Of a DNA stretch of 7,532 bases, positions 1 to 5,070 are shown piece by piece. Both the position numbers and the translations under genes were made by a program. Below the pieces are notes generated by a model. It was given only the letters and a program-made list of their open reading frames with translations, ran no database searches and was not told the DNA's origin. Origin of the DNA: Anaerolineae bacterium (GTDB taxonomy: Bacteria; Chloroflexota; Anaerolineae; UBA4142); NCBI GenBank assembly GCA_026417715.1, contig JAOACU010000141.1, positions 1 through 7,532 of the forward strand. The letters are read 5' to 3'. Numbering within the stretch: position 1 is the first letter of the stretch; the number at the start of each line of letters is the position of its first letter.

Positions 1-103
1 CCACTGTCCCACTGTTTTACTGTCTCACTGTCTCACTGTTTCACTGTCCCACTGTCCCACTGTCTCACTGTCTCACTGTCCCACTGTCCCACTGTCTAAC
101 TGA
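1..103. repeat. Tandem 8-bp repeat, about 13 units (YYCACTGT)
   Basis: Twelve to thirteen head-to-tail octamers of consensus YYCACTGT run from the window edge. The first unit lacks one base and the last (ctaactga, 96-103) is degenerate. The first three bases of each unit vary (ccc, ctc, ttt, ttc) while ACTGT is constant. From unit 4 the order is ctc-ctc-ttc-ccc-ccc-ctc-ctc-ccc-ccc, so a higher-order block seems to have been duplicated. The array ends three bases before the GGAG ribosome-binding site of the transporter gene. It has no spacers and is not a CRISPR. It continues to the left edge, so its true length is unknown and the contig probably broke here. Confidence 0.93.
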
Positions 104-115
104 CCCGGAGTCACT

Positions 116-1462
116 ATGCAACACAAATGGTGGATTTTCGTCCCCGTAGGCATCGGCGCGTTTATGGGTGCGATTGGCACGAGTGTCGTCAACATCGTGT
201 TGCCCATCGTCAGTCGCGATTTTGGCGTGAGCGTTTCCACAATCGAATGGGTCATCACAGTCTATCTGCTCATCGTCAGCGGCTTGCTGTTGAGTTTCGG
301 ACGCTTGGGTGATTTGTACGGACACAAGGTCATCTATCTGATCGGTTTGGCGATTGTTGTTTTCAGCGTGCCGTTGTGTGGATTTGCGCAAAACGTGCCG
401 ATGCTGATTGCGGCGCGCGCGTTGCAAGCCATCGGCGCGGCGATGATTTTTTCCAACGCGCCTGCGATTCTCACGATGAACTTTCCCGCCACGCAACGCG
501 GGCAAGTGTTGGGCTTGCAATCAATGATGGTGTATCTGGGACTCACGGTTGGTCCTTCACTCGGCGGTTGGTTAACAACGCAATTCAGTTGGCGCTCTGT
601 GTTCTTCATCAACCTTCCCCTGGGCTTGCTCGCGCTGTGGTTGGGTACGCGCTGGATTCCGCGCGACCGACCTGCCTCTACGCGCGAATCGTTCGATGTG
701 ATTGGCGCGGGGACGTTCATCGTGGCGTTGATGTTGTTTCTCCTCGCGTTGAATCAAGGACACGCGTGGGGTTGGACATCGCCAACGATTCTCACAATGT
801 TCGTCGCCGCGATGATTTTAGGCGCGCTCTTTGTGTACATCGAACGACACGTTGCCAGCCCAATGCTCGACCTGACCTTGTTTCGGCAACGACTTTTTTC
901 GGCGGCAACCGTCAGCGCGATCGCGAATTACATTTGCATCTACAGCATTCTGTTCCTGATGCCGTTCTACCTGATTCAGGCGCGCGGTTTCAGCGCGGCA
1001 CACGCCGGCATGCTCCTGACTGCGCAACCACTCGTGATGGCAATCAGCGCGCCGATTGCAGGCACACTTTCGGATCGTATCGGGTCGCGATTGTTGGCGA
1101 CTGTGGGGATGACGGTGCTCGCATTCGGCACGCTCTTGTTATCACGATTGAATGCCGCATCGTCTTTCAACGATGTCGCCCTTGCACTGGCATTGGCAGG
1201 ACTCGGCACGGGATTGTTCACATCGCCGAACAACAGTGCGTTGATGGGTGCCGCGCCGCGCCATCAGCAAGGTGTAGCCGCAAGTGTGCTCGCCACCGCG
1301 CGCAACGGCGGAATGGTTTTGGGTGTGGGTTTGGCAGGCGCGCTCTTTTCGACCGTGCAAACACAATTTGGTGGCACAATCTTCGACGGCATCAGTGTAG
1401 GGTTGCTTGCCGCCGCGTGCGTGTCACTTGGCGGCGCGATCACATCGGCAGTGCGGGAGTGA
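116..1462 (+). CDS. MFS transporter, DHA2 (EmrB/QacA-like) drug:H+ antiporter type
   Basis: Predicted inner-membrane exporter of 448 residues made almost wholly of hydrophobic helices; the length fits the 14-helix DHA2 family. Visible motifs: motif A GRLGDLYGHK at 62-71 with a second copy GTLSDRIGSR at 316-325; motif B RALQAIGAA at 101-109; the antiporter motif C GLTVGPSLGG at 142-151; and the DHA2-typical WRSVFFINLPLG at 159-170. In helix 1 the family pattern (acidic residue)-T-x-V-N-x-x-LP appears as GTSVVNIVLP, with Gly21 where Asp is usual. The ATG is chosen because GGAG at 107-110 lies five bases upstream and the N-terminus enters helix 1 directly. No promoter is visible in the window, so expression starts further left or across the repeat array. 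The substrate cannot be told from sequence; drug or small-molecule efflux is the family expectation. Confidence 0.93.
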   Translation: MQHKWWIFVPVGIGAFMGAIGTSVVNIVLPIVSRDFGVSVSTIEWVITVYLLIVSGLLLSFGRLGDLYGHKVIYLIGLAIVVFSVPLCGFAQNVPMLIAARALQAIGAAMIFSNAPAILTMNFPATQRGQVLGLQSMMVYLGLTVGPSLGGWLTTQFSWRSVFFINLPLGLLALWLGTRWIPRDRPASTRESFDVIGAGTFIVALMLFLLALNQGHAWGWTSPTILTMFVAAMILGALFVYIERHVASPMLDLTLFRQRLFSAATVSAIANYICIYSILFLMPFYLIQARGFSAAHAGMLLTAQPLVMAISAPIAGTLSDRIGSRLLATVGMTVLAFGTLLLSRLNAASSFNDVALALALAGLGTGLFTSPNNSALMGAAPRHQQGVAASVLATARNGGMVLGVGLAGALFSTVQTQFGGTIFDGISVGLLAAACVSLGGAITSAVRE

Positions 1463-1464
1463 TT

Positions 1465-1499
1465 GCGTATCACGTATCACGTATTGCGTATTGCGTATG
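1465..1499. repeat. Tandem 7-bp repeat, 5 units (RCGTATY)
   Basis: Five consecutive heptamers (gcgtatc, acgtatc, acgtatt, gcgtatt, gcgtatg) begin two bases after the TGA of the transporter and end five bases before the -35 box of the next operon. The unit shares no sequence with the octamer at the left edge. It is not self-complementary, so it should not act as a terminator hairpin. Confidence 0.9.
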
Positions 1500-1504
1500 T
1501 GCCC

Positions 1505-1533
1505 TTGCCCTCTCTGTGATTTTCTGCTATACT
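1505..1533 (+). promoter_or_regulatory. Sigma-70-type promoter of the two-component operon
   Basis: TTGCCC at 1505-1510 and TATACT at 1528-1533 are separated by exactly 17 bases, and TGC directly before the -10 box makes it an extended -10. Transcription would start near 1540, giving a 5' leader of about 35 bases that contains the GGAGGAGG ribosome-binding site at 1563-1570. No other good promoter lies between the transporter stop and the regulator. Box matches were judged by eye. Confidence 0.7.
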
Positions 1534-1574
1534 CCAAGCAGTGGATTGTTACGCCAGGATTTGGAGGAGGGCGT

Positions 1575-2303
1575 ATGAAAACAAACATTACCGCGAAAAA
1601 AAGCGCGCGTAAAACGCCCAAGATTCGCGTGCTGATTGTGGATGACCATCCGCTCTTTCGCGCGGGGTTGCACCGCGTTCTGGAATTAGAACCCGATTTG
1701 GAAATCGTTGGCGAAGCAGCAAACGGTAACGAAGCCCTCGAAAAAGCGCGCACACTCAAGCCCGATGTGATTTTGATGGACGTCAACTTGCCCAACCTCA
1801 ACGGGTTGCAAGTGACGCGCGAACTGACTGCATCGCGCCAAGATGTTGCCGTCATCATCTTGACCGCGTATCACGATGACGAACAAATGCTCCATGCGAT
1901 TCGCGCCGGCGGCTCGGCGTATTTTCCCAAAGATGTTGATCCCAAAGAACTGATTCGCGCGATTCACCAAGTTCGCGAAGGCAAATACGTACTCAACGAT
2001 GCCGTGCTTGCCAAGCCCCAAGTAGCCAATTGGCTCATCAACCAATTTACCCAAATGCCGATTGCCGCGACCGATGATGCGGAACTTGCTTTCCAACCAC
2101 TCTCCGCGCGCGAGATGGAAATTTTGACCCGCATCACACATGGCAAAAGTAACAAAGAAATTGCGCGCGACCTAGGCATCAGTTGTCAAACTGTCAAGAA
2201 TCATATGACTTCGATTCTGCGTAAACTCGCGGTGAACGATCGCACCCAAGCCGCTGTGTACGCGCTCAAACGTGGCTGGATTCGTTTGCAAGATACACCG
2301 TAA
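1575..2303 (+). CDS. Response regulator, NarL/DegU (LuxR-HTH) family
   Basis: Cytoplasmic DNA-binding response regulator of 242 residues. A basic 16-residue leader precedes the receiver domain (about 17-135): acidic pair Asp23-Asp24, phospho-acceptor Asp69 in LMDVNLP, Thr97 and Lys119 in the FPKD segment. A linker of about 40 residues leads to a LuxR-type helix-turn-helix (about 175-236) with the classic PLSAREMEIL...GKSNKEIARDLGIS...TVKNHM...ILRKL pattern. The reading frame is open upstream to 1407, but the ATG at 1575 is preferred: GGAGGAGG lies four bases before it, and the upstream part overlaps the transporter and the tandem repeat and reads as Cys/Arg-rich nonsense. It is followed 27 bases later by the kinase gene, its likely phosphodonor. 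All catalytic residues are intact. Target genes are unknown; the adjacent pilus cluster is a reasonable guess. Confidence 0.95.
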   Translation: MKTNITAKKSARKTPKIRVLIVDDHPLFRAGLHRVLELEPDLEIVGEAANGNEALEKARTLKPDVILMDVNLPNLNGLQVTRELTASRQDVAVIILTAYHDDEQMLHAIRAGGSAYFPKDVDPKELIRAIHQVREGKYVLNDAVLAKPQVANWLINQFTQMPIAATDDAELAFQPLSAREMEILTRITHGKSNKEIARDLGISCQTVKNHMTSILRKLAVNDRTQAAVYALKRGWIRLQDTP

Positions 2304-2330
2304 AGACCGACGCGTTGTGTGAGGTAGCAT

Positions 2331-3383
2331 ATGCCCGCCCCGATTCCGGACCCTATCCAAATTGCCGAAGAGGCAGAGAAAGAACGCGCGCAGTTAGAGA
2401 GTGAAGCGCGCGAGATTGATGTTCTGATCAAACAAACCACCGGCGAAATAGACAAACTGCAACAGCGCCAAAGTGATATTGCTTTGCGTTTGCGCCAACT
2501 GGATGCCAACTTGGAGTCATACTCGCGCGAAGACATCAAGCAAGCGTATTTGAGTGCGCAAGACGTGCAATTACGCTTGTTGATGATGCGCAGTCAACTG
2601 GAACAACTGCAAAACAAACAACGAATGATGCAACGCTATCGCGCGCAACTCGACCGCGTCTCGCTCGTTGCGCGACAGTTAGCCGAAGCCTCCGCGTCTG
2701 TCCTCTTGGGCAATGACCACGCGCGCAGTATTGATCAACAATCTATCGTTCAGATCATCGAGGCACAAGAACTTGAACGCCAACACCTGTCGCGCCAGAT
2801 GCACGATGGACCCGCCCAATCGCTCACGAATTTGATTTTGCAAGCCGAAATCGTCGAACGACTTTTTGATGCAGACCCGAACAAGGCGCGCACGGAACTA
2901 GCCAACCTCAAAGCCGCCGCGAATGCCACCTTTCAACGCATCCGCGATTTCATCTTCGACTTGCGTCCGATGATGCTCGACGATTTGGGTTTGATTCCCA
3001 CCTTGAAGCGTTATGTCCAAACTTTTGAAACGAAACATCACATCGCTACTCACTTGACCACTCAAGGCGAAACCGCGTTACCTTCACATATCGAAGTGGC
3101 GATCTTTCGCACTGTGCAAGAATTGATGAACAACGTTGCGCGTCACGCCCATGCCTCGCGTGTTCAGGTGGCACTTGATCTACAAGACGACCCCGTGATT
3201 ATCACCGTCGAAGACGATGGTAGCGGGTTTGATGTAGAATCGGTTTTGGCGGCGGCACGACAACGCGGCAGTTCAGGGTTAGCCAATCTCGAAAAACGCT
3301 TGCAGATGTTGCATGGCAAGATTCAATTCCAGAGTAGCACAGGGCGCGGCACCAAAGTTCGAGTGGAACTGCCGTTGGCGTAA
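2331..3383 (+). CDS. Soluble DegS-like sensor histidine kinase (HisKA_3/HATPase_c)
   Basis: A 350-residue cytoplasmic kinase with no hydrophobic segment. Residues about 10-118 are charged and Gln/Leu-rich with heptad character, a long coiled coil like the sensing region of DegS. The dimerisation/phosphoacceptor domain (about 140-215) carries EAQELERQHLSRQMHDGPAQ; His158 is the phosphorylated residue, and HDGPAQ fits the HDxxxQ motif that in this family also supports phosphatase activity (Asp159, Gln163). FDLRPMMLDDLGL follows at 209-221. The ATPase domain (about 240-350) has the N box ELMNN (264-268), the G1 box EDDGSGF (294-300) and GSSGLANLEKRL (313-324). GAGG at 2321-2324, six bases before the ATG, supports the start. 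It lies 27 bases after the response regulator and is presumably co-transcribed. A soluble sensor implies an intracellular signal or a partner protein. Confidence 0.95.
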   Translation: MPAPIPDPIQIAEEAEKERAQLESEAREIDVLIKQTTGEIDKLQQRQSDIALRLRQLDANLESYSREDIKQAYLSAQDVQLRLLMMRSQLEQLQNKQRMMQRYRAQLDRVSLVARQLAEASASVLLGNDHARSIDQQSIVQIIEAQELERQHLSRQMHDGPAQSLTNLILQAEIVERLFDADPNKARTELANLKAAANATFQRIRDFIFDLRPMMLDDLGLIPTLKRYVQTFETKHHIATHLTTQGETALPSHIEVAIFRTVQELMNNVARHAHASRVQVALDLQDDPVIITVEDDGSGFDVESVLAAARQRGSSGLANLEKRLQMLHGKIQFQSSTGRGTKVRVELPLA

Positions 3384-3401
3384 CCACCTGAAAAGTGTTA
3401 C

Positions 3402-3430
3402 ACAATCGTTATCAAACCGTAACGCTTTGT
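3402..3430 (+). terminator. Weak imperfect hairpin after the two-component operon
   Basis: The arms ACAA-t-CGTTA (3402-3411) and TAACG-ct-TTGT (3420-3430) can pair with an internal bulge around an 8-base loop, 18 bases after the kinase stop codon. No T-run follows (tattcac), so termination strength is doubtful. The region could equally be a regulator site just upstream of the first flp promoter, whose -35 box begins at 3433. Confidence 0.25.
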
Positions 3431-3432
3431 TA

Positions 3433-3461
3433 TTCACATTGATTAAATAGTGTGGTATAAT
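3433..3461 (+). promoter_or_regulatory. Distal flp promoter (P1)
   Basis: TTCACA at 3433-3438 and a perfect TATAAT at 3456-3461 are 17 bases apart, with TGG before the -10 box giving an extended -10. Transcription would start near 3468, leaving a leader of about 134 bases before the pilin gene. This is one of the closest matches to the sigma-70 consensus in the window and probably helps drive the pilus cluster. Confidence 0.75.
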
Positions 3462-3524
3462 GGCATTGCTAGATTGAGTTGATAATCATTCGAGACTCAA
3501 ACGCAACACAGTACCGCTCTCCTA

Positions 3525-3553
3525 TTGCAGTCTTTCGCGTTGTGGAGTATAAT
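3525..3553 (+). promoter_or_regulatory. Proximal flp promoter (P2)
   Basis: TTGCAG at 3525-3530 and a perfect TATAAT at 3548-3553 are 17 bases apart. The start would be near 3560, giving a leader of about 42 bases. The -10 region repeats the TGTGG...TATAATG wording of P1, 92 bases upstream, so the two promoters may be a duplicated pair. Two promoters in series suit a highly expressed or dually controlled pilin. Confidence 0.7.
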
Positions 3554-3584
3554 GCGAGCAGTAAGGACGCGGAAACCCTTAGAG

Positions 3585-3595
3585 AAAGGAGGTGA
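3585..3595 (+). promoter_or_regulatory. Near-perfect ribosome-binding site of flp
   Basis: AAAGGAGGTGA is complementary to almost the whole anti-Shine-Dalgarno tail of 16S rRNA, and GGAGG ends nine bases before the ATG at 3602. It is the strongest ribosome-binding site in the window and fixes the start of a gene only 50 codons long. It implies strong translation, as expected for a major pilin. Confidence 0.9.
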
Positions 3596-3601
3596 AAAAG
3601 A

Positions 3602-3754
3602 ATGTATCTCCCGCGTGAGGAAGGTCAGGGCTTGGTTGAGTATGCGTTGATCCTCGTCTTGGTGGCTATCGTCGTGATTGCGATTTTGGCGTTGCTTGGC
3701 CCGCAAATCGCGAACATTTTCTCGCGAGTCACCAGCGGCTTGGGCGGCACGTAA
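3602..3754 (+). CDS. flp: Flp family type IVb pilin (major pilin)
   Basis: A 50-residue pilin precursor, a normal length for Flp/Fap pilins. The first eight residues (MYLPREEG) are a short charged leader. The type IVb processing motif G-x4-E-Y follows as Gly8-QGLV-Glu13-Tyr14, so a prepilin peptidase should cut after Gly8, leaving a mature subunit of 42 residues that begins QGLVEYALIL. Residues 15-33 are one hydrophobic helix, and the tail GPQIANIFSRVTSGLGGT is short and polar, as in Flp pilins. Glu13 is the conserved +5 glutamate used in filament assembly. The start is fixed by the strong ribosome-binding site. It opens the pilus cluster behind two tandem promoters, and two hairpins separate it from the first tadE. 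No peptidase gene is in the window. Confidence 0.94.
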   Translation: MYLPREEGQGLVEYALILVLVAIVVIAILALLGPQIANIFSRVTSGLGGT

Positions 3755-3777
3755 TTCCAACAACCAGCCAACACTTT

Positions 3778-3800
3778 GGGCCCTATCCCAGATAGGGTCC
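3778..3800 (+). other. Stable intercistronic hairpin between flp and tadE
   Basis: GGGCCCTATC (3778-3787), loop CCA, then GATAGGGTCC (3791-3800) form a 10-bp stem with one G-U pair, 23 bases after the pilin stop. No T-run follows, so it is not a standard intrinsic terminator. A stem here can block 3' exonucleases and stabilise an upstream pilin message; that role is inference. Confidence 0.75.
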
Positions 3801-3839
3801 ATGCCAATATCCCATCATTCTATCGCCAATTTTCGATCG

Positions 3840-3855
3840 TTTCATTCTTTCATTC
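3840..3855. repeat. Short direct duplication TTTCATTC x2
   Basis: Two adjacent copies of the octamer TTTCATTC lie between the two intercistronic hairpins. Only two copies are present and no function is evident. This pyrimidine-rich stretch is unstructured relative to its neighbours and could be a ribonuclease cleavage site. Confidence 0.6.
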
Positions 3856-3859
3856 GTCA

Positions 3860-3891
3860 AGGGGGTTAAGGGATAAGATACTTAACCCCCT
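3860..3891 (+). other. Perfect 11-bp inverted repeat directly upstream of tadE
   Basis: AGGGGGTTAAG (3860-3870) and CTTAACCCCCT (3881-3891) are perfectly complementary around a 10-base loop, GGATAAGATA. The stem ends eight bases before the tadE ATG. The only purine-rich, Shine-Dalgarno-like bases ahead of tadE (AAGGGATAAG) lie in the loop and the loop-side end of the 5' arm. There is no T-run after the stem, so attenuation of transcription by the usual route is unlikely. RNA processing or translational control of the minor pilin is more plausible. Confidence 0.8.
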
Positions 3892-3899
3892 ATTCCCGT

Positions 3900-4580
3900 A
3901 TGTTAAGAATTCGGTTCGGCTCAAAAGAATCCAACAAACGCGCGGCGTATGGCCAAAGTATGCTGGAGGTTGCGGTAGCCCTCCCGTTTTTGCTTCTCAT
4001 CGTTTTCGCTTTGATTGAACTGGGCATTGTCTTTGCCTCCTATTTGTCCCTTGTCAACGCCACGCGTGAAGGCACCGTCTTTGCCACGATGTACCCCGAA
4101 TTGGCGGATCCTGCATGCGGCTCTACACCCAATCCCAATTGCGTTGGCGCCAAAGACAATCAACCTTTTGGCTCAGGTACAACTTTGTGGCGCGAGTATT
4201 TCAAGCGTGTCAACGATGAGGTGGTCGTGGTGATTGGGGATCCATTGCGCGCGGGGCAAGTGGTCATTACAAATACTTTGGTTGTCCAACGTCCTGTGCT
4301 GGGACCGGCGACTACGGCTTGTCCCACGCGCAAAGAAGCCGGCTGTCCTATCACTGTGACAGTGCAATACTATTTGCGCACATTCACGAGCGATATGTCC
4401 TTGCCAGTGCCGCGTGTGCGCAGTAGCGTGCCAGCAATGCCTGCCTTTAATGCTTCGCCCGTTCAATGGACCAACTGGTTCTTTACGGTCTTGGGGAATG
4501 TGGATTGGAGCACAGGTTGGCGAATGGGCTTGCCGAATTACTATTTACTTACCTACACCTATTCGATGCCTATTCGATAA
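3900..4580 (+). CDS. tadE: TadE-like pseudopilin 1
   Basis: A 226-residue TadE-family protein, longer than most. A basic N-terminus is followed by GQSMLEV at 18-24 and a hydrophobic helix (about 24-50) ending in LVNATREGTVFA, the typical TadE layout. Gly18-x4-Glu23 matches the prepilin-type processing pattern seen in the pilin, so cleavage after Gly18 is likely and the rest would be periplasmic or extracellular. The exported part has exactly four cysteines in two CX7C pairs (Cys73/Cys81 and Cys141/Cys149) and a Trp/Tyr-rich tail. The ATG at 3900 is the first start after an in-frame stop at 3867-3869. It has no Shine-Dalgarno sequence at the usual distance and follows a strong hairpin; the next in-frame ATG (3960) would remove the basic leader and Gly18. 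TadE proteins are minor pilins needed for Flp pilus biogenesis. Confidence 0.88.
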   Translation: MLRIRFGSKESNKRAAYGQSMLEVAVALPFLLLIVFALIELGIVFASYLSLVNATREGTVFATMYPELADPACGSTPNPNCVGAKDNQPFGSGTTLWREYFKRVNDEVVVVIGDPLRAGQVVITNTLVVQRPVLGPATTACPTRKEAGCPITVTVQYYLRTFTSDMSLPVPRVRSSVPAMPAFNASPVQWTNWFFTVLGNVDWSTGWRMGLPNYYLLTYTYSMPIR

Positions 4581-4592
4581 AAGAGTGTGGTG

Positions 4593-5048
4593 ATGTTCAA
4601 ACTGCGTAAACGCGCACACGGTCAGTCCTTAGTCGAATTTGCCTTTATGTTCCCGATCTTTCTCGGAGTATTGATCGGGCTGATGTCATTGGCTATTCTT
4701 TTTTATTCTTACGTTACTTTACACCTCGCTGTGCGCGAAGGAGCAGGTGTCATTGTTCGCTGTCCATCCTTGAACTGCGATACACCACGCTTGAACAATG
4801 GCAATCCTATTAGAACGATAGAAGACGTTAGAACTTATATCAGAGAAAAGAGTTTTTCGCTCAACGTCGGGCAGATGAATATTTTGATCGAGCCGACGAG
4901 TCAAAGTCAATGGGTTGTCGGAGTGCAGGTATCGGTATCTGCCTCCTACAGTGTCCCCTTGCCGGAGGTAGCAATACCAATGCAAAACAGCACCCTCCGC
5001 TTGGGGCGAATACAAATTCAAGCCCAGTCGGTTATGACAATCGAATGA
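4593..5048 (+). CDS. tadE: TadE-like pseudopilin 2
   Basis: A 151-residue paralogue of the preceding protein. It begins MFKLRKRAHGQSLVEFAF: a basic leader, Gly10, and Glu15-Phe16 in the G-x4-E-F processing pattern, then a hydrophobic helix (about 16-40) and the shared LAVREGA motif. Two cysteines in CX4C spacing (Cys57, Cys62) follow the helix at a position comparable to Cys73/Cys81 of its neighbour. The rest is beta-rich. GTG codons at 4587 and 4590 are in frame, but the ATG at 4593 is preferred because AAGAG (4581-4585) then sits seven bases upstream. It starts 12 bases after the first tadE stop, so translational coupling is likely. A tadE-tadE or tadE-tadF pair followed by tadG is the usual arrangement; this could equally be called TadF. 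Confidence 0.87.
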   Translation: MFKLRKRAHGQSLVEFAFMFPIFLGVLIGLMSLAILFYSYVTLHLAVREGAGVIVRCPSLNCDTPRLNNGNPIRTIEDVRTYIREKSFSLNVGQMNILIEPTSQSQWVVGVQVSVSASYSVPLPEVAIPMQNSTLRLGRIQIQAQSVMTIE

Positions 5049-5070
5049 GCGCAACAACGGGAGGTTAACT

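Noticed and set aside
1..103. CRISPR array
   Set aside because: The units are 8 bp and contiguous with no spacers.
65..520. 151-codon minus-strand open frame across the octamer array
   Set aside because: Its C-terminus is a translation of the repeat (SVRQWDSGTVRQ-like), and the rest is a shadow of the transporter.
1407..1574. 56-codon N-terminal extension of the response regulator
   Set aside because: It overlaps the transporter, reads through the 7-bp tandem repeat and the promoter, and lacks the GGAGGAGG that precedes the ATG at 1575.
376..1578. A 400-codon open frame on the + strand overlapping the transporter
   Set aside because: It lies in a second frame of a gene with clear MFS motifs, its translation is Arg/Cys/His-rich with no recognisable domain, and it has no ribosome-binding site.
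3561..3600. Riboswitch or anti-Shine-Dalgarno switch in the flp leader
   Set aside because: CCTT (3577-3580) can pair with AAGG at 3563-3566 or with AAGG in the ribosome-binding site, but four-base helices are too weak to claim a switch, and no known riboswitch consensus is visible.
3801..3869. 22-codon leader peptide (MPISHHSIANF...RQGG) ahead of tadE
   Set aside because: Its stop lies inside the second hairpin and it is in frame with tadE, which would suit a coupling leader, but it has no ribosome-binding site and no distinctive composition, so chance is more likely.
3860..3899. Intrinsic terminator between flp and tadE
   Set aside because: The stem is strong but is followed by TATTCCCGTATG, with no T-run on either strand, and the downstream genes lack their own promoter.
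4587..4592. GTG codons as the start of the second tadE
   Set aside because: They would place the AAGAG only one or four bases upstream; the ATG at 4593 has normal spacing.
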